Source of the DNA: an uncultured Clostridia bacterium
GTDB lineage: Bacteria > Bacillota > Clostridia > Christensenellales > CAG-314
Assembly: GCA_934230325.1 (NCBI GenBank)
Contig: CAKQEP010000003.1
Location: 1 to 64,000, forward strand
Reading direction: 5' to 3'
Length of the DNA stretch: 64,000 bases
Shown here piece after piece: positions 7,913-17,381 of this stretch. The notes under the pieces are model-generated. The model saw only the letters and a list, made by a program, of their open reading frames with translations, searched no databases and was not told where the DNA came from. Positions within the stretch are counted from its first letter, which is position 1; each line of letters begins with the position of its first letter. A program made the translations under genes and the position numbers.

Positions 7913-9568
7913 TTATTTCATTACTTTGAGCATATCGATAAATTCTTCGTTTGTTGAAGTGCAAGTCAGCAAATCCAACAGTTGAAGGCTTGCTTCGATA
8001 TTGTCCGCGCGGGCAAGTTTGCGGCGAATCATCCACATACCTTCCAGTTCCTTTTGCGTGAGCAACATTTCTTCGTGGCGAGTTCCGCTTTTGATAAGGT
8101 CGATGGCGGGGAAAATTCTTCTGTCGCTGAGCGCGCGGTTGAGATGAATTTCCATATTTCCCGTGCCTTTAAATTCTTCGTAAATTATATCGTCCATGCG
8201 GCTGCCCGTGTCTACGAGAGCGGTGGCAAGGATAGTAAGACTTCCGCCCGCCGTCACACGCCTTGCAGAACCGAAAAACGCTTTGGGAGTTTCTAACGCG
8301 GCAATGTCAAGCCCGCCCGTGAGAGTACGCCCCGTCGCTTCCGCCGTCTTGTTGTACGCGCGGGCAAGCCTCGTTATACTGTCCAACAACAAAAGAACGT
8401 CTTGACCTTGCTCTACGCGGTGTTTGCAGTTTTTGAGTAGCATTTCCGCCACTGCGACGTGGTGAGAAGGAGTTTGGTCAAAAGTGCTGTAAACAACTTC
8501 CGCATCGGGAACGCTCTCTCTAAAATCAGTGACTTCTTCAGGGCGCTCGTCAATGAGCAGTACAAGCACTTTTATCGAGTCGCCGTACGCCTTTGTAACC
8601 GATTGCGCTATTTTTTTGAGTAGCGTCGTTTTGCCCGTTTTGGGCGGAGCGACGATAAGACCTCTTTGACCTTTGCCGACGGGCGCTACGAGGTCGATAA
8701 GTCGTAAAGAAAAATCAAACCTGTCCGCGCCTTTTTCCAAGCGGATACGCTCTTTGGGGTACGCCGCTTCAAAATCGTTGAAATACGGTCGCCTGCCCAA
8801 CCTGTCGCATTGCGTGCCGTTGACGGTGTGAATGTATATGAGCGACGGCGATTTTGTGCGGTCAAAACTGCGTGCCGTACACTCTAATTTGTCACCTTCC
8901 CGCAAATTGAACCGCTTGATTTGCTGCGCGCTTACGTAAATGTCGTTTTTTGACTGATAATAGTTGTTTGTGCGCATAAAACCGTACCCGTCGGGCATTA
9001 GTTCTAATATTCCGCTGACGAGAAAATCCGTCGCTTTGACGTCGATAACTTTGCCGTCGGTGTTTTCTTCGCCGCTGTCCGCCGTATCTGTCGGCGTTTC
9101 CGCCGTTGCCGCTGCCGTTGCCGTCGCTGACGAACTCGGCGCGTTAAGGTCGGACGACGACGCCCCTTCCTGCGGGGCGGCTGCAACGTTTTCTGCGTCG
9201 ACATGCAAAGGCGTTTCTCCGTGATTGTTGGGACGCCGCGTCATTAGGTCGTCGATAGGCGGAGTATCGGAAAGTTGTTTTTCTTCCGGCGCAGGCACGT
9301 ACTTTACCTTGCGCCCTTTTGTAGAAAATACGGGCTTGAGAGTACCTTGCTGTATCGCAAGTATGTCGGAAATAAGTTCCTTCATATTTTTTGATGTGGG
9401 TGACTTTACGCCCTTGACTCTGCCTATGAGTCTGAGTTGCGTGACAAGATTCATCTTGCGCAATTCTTCTTCCGTGTATACGGTTTCGATTATTTTTTCC
9501 GCATCTGTAAGAGAAAGATGATTTTTGTCCGCTATAGACCTAACTAATTCCATATCTGTTGCGCTCAT
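7913..9568 (-). CDS. rho: Transcription termination factor Rho
   Basis: 551 aa, against about 420 for E. coli Rho. The RNA-dependent hexameric helicase ends untranslated transcripts. From the N-terminus: a Rho_N SAP-like helical domain (residues 1-75), a linker of about 100 residues that is very rich in Ala, Ser and Thr (about 128-165), the primary RNA-binding OB domain (about 185-255), then the ATPase core with Walker A PPKTGKTTL (308-316), Walker B VLLLLDSITR and the Q-loop. The start at 9568 follows GGAGG by 9 bases; an upstream ATG at 9589 is less likely. The low-complexity insert is common in Rho of some phyla and may bind RNA or promote condensates, which is inference. Confidence 0.97.
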   Translation of the reverse strand: MSATDMELVRSIADKNHLSLTDAEKIIETVYTEEELRKMNLVTQLRLIGRVKGVKSPTSKNMKELISDILAIQQGTLKPVFSTKGRKVKYVPAPEEKQLSDTPPIDDLMTRRPNNHGETPLHVDAENVAAAPQEGASSSDLNAPSSSATATAAATAETPTDTADSGEENTDGKVIDVKATDFLVSGILELMPDGYGFMRTNNYYQSKNDIYVSAQQIKRFNLREGDKLECTARSFDRTKSPSLIYIHTVNGTQCDRLGRRPYFNDFEAAYPKERIRLEKGADRFDFSLRLIDLVAPVGKGQRGLIVAPPKTGKTTLLKKIAQSVTKAYGDSIKVLVLLIDERPEEVTDFRESVPDAEVVYSTFDQTPSHHVAVAEMLLKNCKHRVEQGQDVLLLLDSITRLARAYNKTAEATGRTLTGGLDIAALETPKAFFGSARRVTAGGSLTILATALVDTGSRMDDIIYEEFKGTGNMEIHLNRALSDRRIFPAIDLIKSGTRHEEMLLTQKELEGMWMIRRKLARADNIEASLQLLDLLTCTSTNEEFIDMLKVMK

Positions 9569-9630
9569 AAAACTAAACCTCCGTTGCAAAGCAAAAACAA
9601 TTTAATAGAAAATACTAACTAATCGACTCT

Positions 9631-9658
9631 ATTATACCATATTATAAAAATTTGTAAA
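9631..9658 (-). promoter_or_regulatory. Promoter of rho
   Basis: On the minus strand TTTACA (9653-9658), 16 bases, TATAAT (9631-9636). An overlapping alternative, TTGCAA with a second TATAAT, lies slightly upstream. No separate murC terminator is visible in the short gap. Confidence 0.65.
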
Positions 9659-9710
9659 CCTTTTGCAAAGTATACGCGCCGATATATTTTTAATAATTAC
9701 GATTTTTTTG

Positions 9711-11048
9711 CTATTTGTCAAGATAAAGGCGGCAACAAAAATCTATGACGTTGCCCGCGCCCACTACCAGCACGACGTCGTTTTTGCCCGCTCTTTTTTT
9801 TATCAAACGCGACGCAGTTTTAAAATCCGCAACGTAACGCGCCTTTAAAAAACGGTTTATACCCCTTACCAGCCTGCGGGAGTCACCCGCCTTGTCGTAT
9901 TTTTCCCTCGCGGAAAAAACGGGCAGAACGTACACTTTTTTTGCTCCGCAAAAACATTTGCAAAAATCACCGTAAAGGTCGCGGGTTCGGCTGTAAGTGT
10001 GCGGCTGAAACAGTACGAATATTTTTTTGTAGCCTTGCCTTTTTACCGTGTCCAAAAGCAACGATATTTCCGTCGGGTGGTGCGCATAATCGGCTATTAC
10101 GTTTGTAAAATTGCTTTCAAACCGCTCAAAACGCCTTTTTACCCCCTCAAACTTTTGTAAACCTTCCGCAATTTTTGTAGGTGAAACGCCGCAATCTCGG
10201 CACACGCAGTATGCGGCAAGCGCGTTAAAAACGTTGTGCCTGCCCGCAACGGACAACTTTGCTCTCGTTTTAAACTCTCCCTTTTCGTAAATATCAAAGC
10301 AAAATTTTCCGCCGTCGTGAGAAAGATTTTTTGCGGTTACGTCAGCGGTTTTGTCTACGTCAAACGTGACGATATTTTTGCCCGCCGCCGTCAACTCGTC
10401 TTTAAGGTCGGCGCGAATTATTACCTTTCCGCCGCTTTTTACCTTTGCCGCAAAACCGTCGAAAGCGGCAATCAACGATTTTTTGTCGGGGTAACAATCG
10501 GTGTGGTCAAGGTCTACGTTGAGTACAACGGCAATATCGGGAGAAAGTTTTAAAAAACTTCCTTTGTACTCGCACGCTTCGGCTACGCATATGTCCGAGC
10601 CGTCGCAAAAATTGCCCGTTTTGCCGTATTCCCCACCCAAAAACAACGTCGGCAATATTCCCGCATTTTGCAAAATGCAAAAAACAAGCGCAGTCGTCGT
10701 CGTTTTGCCGTGACTGCCGCTTATCGCTACGCTCTTTTTAAATCCGTTGAAAACCTCCGCAAGATATTCCGCACGCTCGATAATTTTTATGCCTTCGGCT
10801 TTGGCTTTGTTAAGTTCGGGGTTGTCAGCGGAAATTGCCGCGCTTACAACGCATAAATCGGCGCGCGGCGGTAAGTTTTTTGCGTTATGCCCCAAAAAAA
10901 CCGTCGCGCCTTTGCTTTGCAACAATTCCGTGTACTCGTTGCTCGTCGCGTCGCTGCCCGTGACGGTATATCCTTTGTTTAACGCATACTGCGCAAGCGC
11001 GCTCATGCCCGCGCCGCCTATCCCGATAAAATGCATTATCTTTGACAT
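9711..11048 (-). CDS. murC: UDP-N-acetylmuramate--L-alanine ligase
   Basis: 445 aa, normal for the family. It adds L-alanine to UDP-MurNAc, the first amino acid of the peptidoglycan stem peptide, using ATP in the cytosol. Visible: the N-terminal dinucleotide-type fold GIGGAGMSALA (residues 9-19), the ATP loop GSHGKTTTT (111-119), NVDLDHTDCY in the central domain and DYAHHPTEI in the C-terminal domain. AAGGAG precedes the ATG. It stands alone here, divergent from spoVG, rather than in a dcw cluster. Confidence 0.96.
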   Translation of the reverse strand: MSKIMHFIGIGGAGMSALAQYALNKGYTVTGSDATSNEYTELLQSKGATVFLGHNAKNLPPRADLCVVSAAISADNPELNKAKAEGIKIIERAEYLAEVFNGFKKSVAISGSHGKTTTTALVFCILQNAGILPTLFLGGEYGKTGNFCDGSDICVAEACEYKGSFLKLSPDIAVVLNVDLDHTDCYPDKKSLIAAFDGFAAKVKSGGKVIIRADLKDELTAAGKNIVTFDVDKTADVTAKNLSHDGGKFCFDIYEKGEFKTRAKLSVAGRHNVFNALAAYCVCRDCGVSPTKIAEGLQKFEGVKRRFERFESNFTNVIADYAHHPTEISLLLDTVKRQGYKKIFVLFQPHTYSRTRDLYGDFCKCFCGAKKVYVLPVFSAREKYDKAGDSRRLVRGINRFLKARYVADFKTASRLIKKRAGKNDVVLVVGAGNVIDFCCRLYLDK

Positions 11049-11135
11049 GAATGCTCCTTAACAAACACAAACAATACTTTTTGTACGTTATTATGATTAT
11101 TTTATGTTTGTGTCGATACAATTTTGATATAATGT

Positions 11136-11164
11136 ATTGAAATTTTTAAAACGATAGTGTATAA
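11136..11164 (+). promoter_or_regulatory. Promoter of spoVG
   Basis: TTGAAA (11136-11141), 17 bases, TATAAT (11159-11164), 55 bases before the ATG. It fits sigma-A; no clear sigma-H site was noticed. Confidence 0.7.
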
Positions 11165-11218
11165 TAGCAATATCCGATGTTTGGTCTTATTAAATTATAT
11201 TAAAACGAGGGGTAATAT

Positions 11219-11476
11219 ATGAATATCACCGACGTAAGAATAAAAAAACTCGACGAACCGCTTGGCAAATTGCTTGCCATAGTTTCCATCACCGTTGACG
11301 ATTGCTTTGTGATACACGATCTCAAGATAATTCAGGGCGAAAACAGATTGTTTATCGCTATGCCCAGCCGCAAAAACGCGGAAGGCGAATATAAGGATAT
11401 TGCTCACCCGCTCAATATCGAAACGCGCAGAGAATTGCGCAGAATAATTCTCGACGCATACGAAAAAATCGAATAA
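11219..11476 (+). CDS. spoVG: SpoVG, RNA/DNA-binding regulator
   Basis: 85 aa, typical of SpoVG. It begins MNITDVRIKKL, and carries the conserved core DDCFVIHDLKIIQGENRLF and the MPSRK motif, ending with the basic helix TRRELRRIILDAYEKIE that contacts nucleic acid. In Bacillus it affects septation at sporulation; in Listeria and Staphylococcus it is a broad post-transcriptional regulator, so its presence alone does not prove sporulation. It is the only plus-strand protein gene between about 5.6 and 44.9 kb. Confidence 0.95.
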   Translation: MNITDVRIKKLDEPLGKLLAIVSITVDDCFVIHDLKIIQGENRLFIAMPSRKNAEGEYKDIAHPLNIETRRELRRIILDAYEKIE

Positions 11477-11582
11477 TTACAAAAATATCCATCGTCGGCT
11501 ACGACAATAGCAGTCGTTGCCGATTTTGTGTTGTTTAAGTTTTTAAAAATTGCCGTCAATTGCGGCAAAAAACAAATAAATA

Positions 11583-11609
11583 TCCGCCTGCATAGCGGGT
11601 GGTTTTTTG
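11583..11609 (+). terminator. Terminator of spoVG
   Basis: CCGCCTG pairs with CGGGTGG through two G-T wobbles and is followed by TTTTTT. An earlier imperfect hairpin (CGGC-ACGAC/GTCGT-GCCG, about 11496-11524) may also contribute. Confidence 0.6.
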
Positions 11610-11614
11610 TGTAA

Positions 11615-11650
11615 CAAAAAAGAGAAACGGATTTGTTTCTCTTTTTTTTG
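11615..11650 (-). terminator. Bidirectional terminator of the P-type ATPase gene
   Basis: GAGAAAC (11622-11628) and GTTTCTC (11635-11641) with A-run and T-run on the two sides, so it can stop transcripts from either direction. Confidence 0.8.
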
Positions 11651-11680
11651 GTTGCGTGATTTTTTAAATTTTAGGGAAGG

Positions 11681-14056
11681 CTAACTTAACTTTTGAGGGC
11701 GTTTTTTAAGCGTTTCAAAAATTATTCTGCCCGCAACGATAACTACCGTCGCTACGGCTACGCACACGCCGATTACTCCGTAATATTTGTTTACGGGGAC
11801 GTAATCGAATATATTGCGCACAAAAGGTACGGCTACCGACAAAGAAATTGCCGCAACTACCAAAGCAAGCCCGCCAAACGCTACCGTTGCCGTTATCTTG
11901 TCGTAAGGATAACACATCACCGCAAGCGCGATTGCTCCCGCCAAAGTCATGGATACGGTACAAAGCGTGGATAGTTCTTTTGCGTCAAAGCCTAATTTTG
12001 CGTTGTACAGATAGACGATAAGCACCGACAAACTGAGCGCAAGCCCCGACGGGATGGTTTTTATCAACGTGTTGGAAATAAATCTGCCCCTTATCAAATC
12101 TTTGTTGGGACGCAACGCCAAAAAGAACGACGGCAAACCGATGACCAAGACTTCTATAAGGTAAAGGTTTTTGGGCTCAAACGGATAAGACGCGCCTATT
12201 ATTATCGTGAGCAAAGTCGTGAATATCGTCATAGTCGTTTTCATTAAAAACAAACTGCTGCTGTTTTGAATATTGTTGACTACGCGCCTGCCTTCTCCGA
12301 CGACTTTGGGCATACTGCTGAATTTGCTGTCCATAAGCACAAGGTGCGCCACCGATTTGCTTGCCTGACTGCCTTGCGCCATTGCGACGGCGCAGTCCGC
12401 CTCTTTCATAGCGAGAATATCGTTTACTCCGTCGCCGGTCATTGCTACCGTGCGTTTGTTTTGCTTGAAAGTTTTTATCAGCAACGCTTTTTGTTCCGGC
12501 GTAACTCTGCCGAATACGGTATACTTTGCCGCCGCGTCTTTGACTTGCTCGTCGGTAAACCCTTCCAAACTGACGTAATTGTCTGCGTCGTTTACTCCCG
12601 CTTTTGCCGCGATAACCGATACCGATTGCGCGTTGTCGCCGCTGATTACCTTTATGTCGACGTTGTTTTTCTTAAACCAACTTATCGTGTCTATTGCGTC
12701 GGGACGGACCGTATCGGACAAAACGACCAACGCAACGGGAATCAATTTGCCTACAACCTTATCGTCTTTGATTCCGCCGTCGCTTTTGCACAACATAAGC
12801 ACGCGCATACCCTGTTTTGCGTATTCTTCGACGATTTTTTTTGTATCGTCATCGGTTTTTGCTACAAAATCGGGCGCGCCCAACGCCAAAGTGCCAAAAT
12901 CAAACGCCGCCGCGCCGTATTTTCTTGCGGAAGAAAATGCAATCACCGCTTGCGGTTTTTGGCTTTTATCTTCCCCAAACCGCCTCTTTAACGCCTGCGC
13001 CGTAAGGTTTGTTTCCTCCGTCGCGCCGTTGAACATCGCAATATATTTTTCGTCAAAAGCGTCGGAAAGCGCAACGACTTTTTCTACCGTCATCGTTCCG
13101 TCGGTGATAGTACCCGTCTTGTCAAGGCAAAGCGTATCGACTCTCGCCAACATTTCTATGCAGTACAAATCCTGAACCAACGCTTTGTTTTGGGCAAGTC
13201 GTATTACCGACACGGTCAACGCAACGCTGGTGAGAAGAACCATTCCGCTGGGTATCATACCTATCATACTTCCCGCAGTTTTTAGCAAGGCGTCTTTGAC
13301 GCCTAAACCTGCGTCGCCAAAGTGGGCGGTCAAAAACACGCCCAACCCCAACGGAAAAATAATGATGGCAAGCACTTTTATTATCCCGTTTATGGCGTTC
13401 ATCAATTCCGATTTGGGCTTGACGTACTTTTTGGCTTTTGCGGCAAGTTGCGCGGAATAGTTGTCGTCGCCAACCTTATCGACGCGCGCGACGCAGTTTC
13501 CGCTGACTACAAAACTTCCGCTAAAAAGCCTGTCGCCCGCGCGCTTTTTTATTGCGTCGGCCTCTCCCGTCAAAAGACTTTCGTTTACTTCGACTTCCCC
13601 CGCCGCAACGATACAGTCGGCGCAAATCTGGTCTCCGTTTTTAAAAGTTATCACGTCGTCGAGAGTGACTTGCTCTATGGGCAAACTCACCGTCTTGCCG
13701 TCGCGAATCAAAGTTGCGGTAGGCGCGGTGACGAGGGACAGTTTTTCTATCATATACTTTGCGCGCAACTCCTGAACTATCCCTATGACGGTGTTTGCAA
13801 GAATAATGGCGGCAAAAGCAAGATTTTCGTAACTGCCCAACACAAACATAAGCAACATAATACCCAACCCCAAAAGGTTGAAAAAGGTAAGTACGTTGCC
13901 GAGAATAATAGACAAAACGGTTTTGCCCGTCTTGTTTTTGGCGGCGTTGGTTATCCCCGCCGCATAGCGTTGTCTGACTTGCTCCTCTGTGAGTCCCGTT
14001 TTTAAGTCGGGGGTATGTCGTGCGATTTCTATATCTTGTTTGTTTTTCATATCCAC
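11681..14056 (-). CDS. P-type cation-transporting ATPase (CtpE/Exp7-like)
   Basis: 791 aa. A membrane pump that forms an aspartyl-phosphate. Visible: actuator motif LLTGEAD (161-167, in place of the usual TGES), phosphorylation motif DKTGT (Asp312), nucleotide-binding and hinge motifs (TGDGVND), and about ten membrane helices, four before and six after the catalytic loops. The fourth helix carries MIPSGM (267-272), where calcium pumps have PEGL and heavy-metal pumps CPC/SPC. This resembles the CtpE/Exp7 subgroup, some members of which move calcium; the ion here cannot be read from sequence. The start is a GTG at 14056 or the ATG at 14050; neither has a strong ribosome site. Confidence 0.88.
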   Translation of the reverse strand: MDMKNKQDIEIARHTPDLKTGLTEEQVRQRYAAGITNAAKNKTGKTVLSIILGNVLTFFNLLGLGIMLLMFVLGSYENLAFAAIILANTVIGIVQELRAKYMIEKLSLVTAPTATLIRDGKTVSLPIEQVTLDDVITFKNGDQICADCIVAAGEVEVNESLLTGEADAIKKRAGDRLFSGSFVVSGNCVARVDKVGDDNYSAQLAAKAKKYVKPKSELMNAINGIIKVLAIIIFPLGLGVFLTAHFGDAGLGVKDALLKTAGSMIGMIPSGMVLLTSVALTVSVIRLAQNKALVQDLYCIEMLARVDTLCLDKTGTITDGTMTVEKVVALSDAFDEKYIAMFNGATEETNLTAQALKRRFGEDKSQKPQAVIAFSSARKYGAAAFDFGTLALGAPDFVAKTDDDTKKIVEEYAKQGMRVLMLCKSDGGIKDDKVVGKLIPVALVVLSDTVRPDAIDTISWFKKNNVDIKVISGDNAQSVSVIAAKAGVNDADNYVSLEGFTDEQVKDAAAKYTVFGRVTPEQKALLIKTFKQNKRTVAMTGDGVNDILAMKEADCAVAMAQGSQASKSVAHLVLMDSKFSSMPKVVGEGRRVVNNIQNSSSLFLMKTTMTIFTTLLTIIIGASYPFEPKNLYLIEVLVIGLPSFFLALRPNKDLIRGRFISNTLIKTIPSGLALSLSVLIVYLYNAKLGFDAKELSTLCTVSMTLAGAIALAVMCYPYDKITATVAFGGLALVVAAISLSVAVPFVRNIFDYVPVNKYYGVIGVCVAVATVVIVAGRIIFETLKKRPQKLS

Positions 14057-14180
14057 AATATAATACCACGTTTTTGCTTTTTTTTAAAGCGTTTTAAGGG
14101 CGTTTAACGTTAATTTTTGCCTCGCAACTCGCCAAATCGCAACAAACCGCTTTTTGTTTTGATTTTGGTATCGGCGGGGA

Positions 14181-14220
14181 TAAAAAAATACCGCAAAGGG
14201 TTTGCCTTTGCGGTACAAAA
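14181..14220 (-). terminator. Terminator of the surface-protein gene
   Basis: TACCGCAAAGG (14189-14199) and CCTTTGCGGTA (14205-14215) form an 11-bp stem with a 5-base loop; the minus strand continues with a T run. Confidence 0.85.
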
Positions 14221-14260
14221 TCATTTTTTTAGATCGTTTGAGTCTTGTCAATCGACGTGG

Positions 14261-16531
14261 TTATTTGTCTTGCTCGTCGGTTTTTTCCGTTTTGTCGGTA
14301 TCTTTGTCGCCGCCGTTGTCGTTGGCAATCGATTCCTGCGCGGCAAGACGCGCGTCGTGTTTCTTTTGGGCGGGGTTTACAAACAGAAGCACGAGAACTC
14401 CGACGATAAGCAACGCCACTACTACGATAAGAACGATTTCCAACGTTTCGTTGACGGGGTTTTTCTCTTTTTCCGTTTCTGATTTGTCTATGACCTTAAT
14501 ATAGCCGTAATCTTTTGCTACGGTGTGGTTGCCCGCTTTGTCGGTTGCTTCGTACACGACGATAAACGCCGGTTTGACGTTGCCGTTTTCGTCTTTGTAC
14601 TGGTACTCTTTTGTGAGTTTAAAGCCGTTTGTAATTGCCGTCGAAGAAAGCGTTTTTAAGTCTTCAAACTTGATGTTGCCGTCTGCGTCCGTCGCATAAC
14701 CCTTTTCTCCAAGACTGTAATCGAGGTAGTAGACGGTGTATTTGTTGAGAGAAGTATCTATTCCGCTGCAGTTGTCGCTTCTGGTTGCGGTAGGCACTTC
14801 CAACACTTTATCTATTTGCAATTCTTTGGTGGGGGTGCTTATTCTTATCGTGGGGGCGGTGACGTCGTTTACGTTCATCGTGAAGGCGTAAATGACGGTT
14901 TTGTTGCCGCTTTGGTCTTTGACCATATACGCAAAGGTCCACTCGCCTACTTCCTTAATGCTGACGGAAGTAGAAGTCCCGTAAACGTAATCGGTGGTGG
15001 CGTTGTCCTTTTTGTAACCTACGACGACGGAAAGTTGGTTGAAGTCGTTGTCGTACCAAGTGGTTTCGTCCTCGTCTTTCACGCCGATTTTGTCCGATAC
15101 GATGCCATAACGAGCGTTTGCGCTACGCGTGATGGCGGGGAAAATATAACTGCCCGAGTCGGGAGCGTTTAACTGCGTCTGTCCAAAAATTTCCGGATAT
15201 TCCGTCATAGCCCACTCCAAAAACTTTGCTTTGTCTACGGTAGGCGCGACGGTATCTTCTACGCTGTTGACGGTGACGGCAAACTCAAAGAAAGTATCTT
15301 TTTCCGCTGCGGCGTCTCTGCCCGTCTTTGCTTTAAAGACAAAGGCATAAGCCGTACCCGCGTCTTTGCTCAAAGTATAAGCGTCGGTAGTACCAGTGAT
15401 GGTATCCGTACCTTTTTTCCATTCGCCGCCGTTTTCTTTGGTGTAGTAAGCGATGGAAGAAAAGGAACTGTTGAAGTATACTTTGTCGTCTTTGGATTCG
15501 CTTTCGTTCTGCTCTTTTTCCAAGCCGACGGTATAAAACGGGAAGGTGTATTTTTGACCTTGCGCCGCCGCCAAAACGATATTTTTGCAATCGATGTCGG
15601 GCGTGTCGTCGCCTTCCGTTTCAAACTTGAAGTTTGCGGCGTTAAACAATGCGGCAAGGTCAAGTCCGTCGATGCCTTCGTCAATGACGTAACCGCGATA
15701 GTCTTTTAAACTGCTCTTTATGACGGGGCGAACGGTGAGTTTGTCTCCCGCTTGTTGCGTGCCGTACCAGTTTGTGACGGACAGAACGTTTATGCGGCTT
15801 TCTTTTGCTTCTATATCTTTGCCGTTTGCGTCTTTGCCGAGATCGTCACCGACTTTTTGTTGTCCCAAAACGCCTACTTCCAAAGTGGATTCCTTCAAAG
15901 GACGCCAACCGTAAATAGTTTCTTCCGCCCAAGAAAAGTCCGCTTCGCCTTCCCCTTTGCCGTTTTGCGCGAGAACGGCAAGCGCGGTATAAGCCGCCGT
16001 ACCGTCGTCGTTTACGGGTTTGGTTTTGTAGGAAAGAGTACCTGCGGCGTACTCCAACCAAAAATAGTTTTGGGTGAAGTCAAACGCGCTTATCGTCTTT
16101 GTAACTTTTGCAGAAACGTCTGCGTCTACAAAATCAAGCGTGTCAAACACTCTCAAAACGAGAGAAGTCGTTTCGCCTTCTACAACGCTTTCCAACGTGA
16201 CGACAAAACCGACGTCGCTGTCTTCCGTGTTTACAAACTTGAAGTACAGTTTTTTAAAGTTTGCCTTGTAAGGATAAAACTCTATTGCGTACTTGTTGAG
16301 ATCGATATTGTTGTAAGAAGTGACGTAACCGGAGTCGGACGTCGTTTTTATTACGATGTCGATACCGCCTTTTTCCGTATTTGACGCCATGCTGCTGTTG
16401 TTTGCCGTGCTGCTTTTAAAAATAGAGCCGGACGACGCCGCGTGCGCAGTACCGCCGACAAAGCACATACAAAACACAGCGACAAACAATACCGATACGA
16501 GAGCTAATGTTGATAACTTTTTTAACTTCAT
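14261..16531 (-). CDS. Large membrane-anchored surface protein with Ig-like repeats
   Basis: 756 aa. A signal peptide (residues 1-31, ending AHA|A) is followed by a long beta-rich ectodomain. At least two segments begin with a 'D-x-APT' pattern (EDTVAPTVDKAK, NDVTAPTIRIST) and include DQSGNK or DKAGNH, typical of bacterial Ig-like/cadherin-like surface modules. Near the C-terminus is one membrane helix (LEIVLIVVVALLIVGVLVLL), a basic stop-transfer segment and a charged, Asp/Lys-rich cytoplasmic tail; there is no LPXTG sorting signal. GGAGG precedes the ATG. It is probably a cell-surface adhesin or structural protein; the ligand is unknown. Confidence 0.78.
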   Translation of the reverse strand: MKLKKLSTLALVSVLFVAVFCMCFVGGTAHAASSGSIFKSSTANNSSMASNTEKGGIDIVIKTTSDSGYVTSYNNIDLNKYAIEFYPYKANFKKLYFKFVNTEDSDVGFVVTLESVVEGETTSLVLRVFDTLDFVDADVSAKVTKTISAFDFTQNYFWLEYAAGTLSYKTKPVNDDGTAAYTALAVLAQNGKGEGEADFSWAEETIYGWRPLKESTLEVGVLGQQKVGDDLGKDANGKDIEAKESRINVLSVTNWYGTQQAGDKLTVRPVIKSSLKDYRGYVIDEGIDGLDLAALFNAANFKFETEGDDTPDIDCKNIVLAAAQGQKYTFPFYTVGLEKEQNESESKDDKVYFNSSFSSIAYYTKENGGEWKKGTDTITGTTDAYTLSKDAGTAYAFVFKAKTGRDAAAEKDTFFEFAVTVNSVEDTVAPTVDKAKFLEWAMTEYPEIFGQTQLNAPDSGSYIFPAITRSANARYGIVSDKIGVKDEDETTWYDNDFNQLSVVVGYKKDNATTDYVYGTSTSVSIKEVGEWTFAYMVKDQSGNKTVIYAFTMNVNDVTAPTIRISTPTKELQIDKVLEVPTATRSDNCSGIDTSLNKYTVYYLDYSLGEKGYATDADGNIKFEDLKTLSSTAITNGFKLTKEYQYKDENGNVKPAFIVVYEATDKAGNHTVAKDYGYIKVIDKSETEKEKNPVNETLEIVLIVVVALLIVGVLVLLFVNPAQKKHDARLAAQESIANDNGGDKDTDKTEKTDEQDK

Positions 16532-16570
16532 GTTAATAGTCCTCCAAAGTTGACGTGACTTAACTTATAA

Positions 16571-16599
16571 ATTCTACAATAAACACCGCCGAATGTCAA
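16571..16599 (-). promoter_or_regulatory. Promoter of the surface-protein gene
   Basis: Minus strand TTGACA (16594-16599), 17 bases, TAGAAT (16571-16576), with a 40-base leader to the GGAGG-ATG. Confidence 0.75.
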
Positions 16600-16648
16600 C
16601 AATATTAAAAACAAATACCGTTAATTTTTTAATATTCGGCGTAAATAA

Positions 16649-17368
16649 TCAATCTTTGTTTACCCCGATAAGGGCGTTTACGTCGTAATCCGACCAAGGA
16701 ACGCCTTCCGGCGGGTAAACCATAAATATCATTTTGTCCTTTGTTACCGGATGATAGAAACAAAGTCGGTATGCCCACAACGCAAGATTGTGCTTGCCGT
16801 ATTTGTTTCCGCCGTACCTTGCGTCACCGAATACGGGCGTGTTTATCGCGCTCATCTGAACCCTAATCTGATGACTGCGCCCCGTCTTTAAATCAACCTT
16901 TACAAGACTGGTGAGCGGCGTGGTCGCAAGCACTTTGTAAGACAACTCCGCGCGTTTTGCTCCGTCGGTGACTTCCGTTGCGACGTACACCGTGTTGTTG
17001 AGGGGATTTTTTTTGAGATAGTTTACCAAAACTCCCTCTTTTGCTTTGGGCGTGCCGCACAAAACCGCAAGGTAACTCTTGTCTACTTCGTGATTTTTAA
17101 AGGCTTCGGTCAGCCGCGCCGCGCTTTTTGCGCTTTTTGCAAACACCATTATCCCGCCCGTCATTCTGTCAAGTCGGTGTACGAGCCCCAAATACACGTT
17201 GCCTTGCTTGTCGTATTTTACCCTGATATACTCTTTGAGAATATTGAGCAAATCCGTATCGCCGCTCTCGTCCTCTTGCGCGGGGATATTTTGCGGTTTA
17301 AGAACCACTAAAATATGGTTGTCCTCGTACAAAACGGGTATGTCGTCCATTGTAAATTGTTTTTTCAT
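16649..17368 (-). CDS. RluA-family pseudouridine synthase
   Basis: 239 aa. Converts uridine to pseudouridine in rRNA or tRNA. Motifs: the HRLDRMTGG signature with the catalytic Asp, VYLGLVHRLDR before it, and LKTGRSHQIRVQMS near the C-terminus. No S4 RNA-binding domain is seen, which fits the shorter RluA/RluC-type members (RsuA types differ). The open frame extends to 17491 but would overlap the upstream gene by more than 100 bases; the ATG at 17368 has GGAG 8 bases upstream and is 13 bases after the previous stop. It is the last gene of the ileS-methyltransferase-synthase run. Confidence 0.88.
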   Translation of the reverse strand: MKKQFTMDDIPVLYEDNHILVVLKPQNIPAQEDESGDTDLLNILKEYIRVKYDKQGNVYLGLVHRLDRMTGGIMVFAKSAKSAARLTEAFKNHEVDKSYLAVLCGTPKAKEGVLVNYLKKNPLNNTVYVATEVTDGAKRAELSYKVLATTPLTSLVKVDLKTGRSHQIRVQMSAINTPVFGDARYGGNKYGKHNLALWAYRLCFYHPVTKDKMIFMVYPPEGVPWSDYDVNALIGVNKD

Positions 17369-17381
17369 GTATTTCTCCGAA

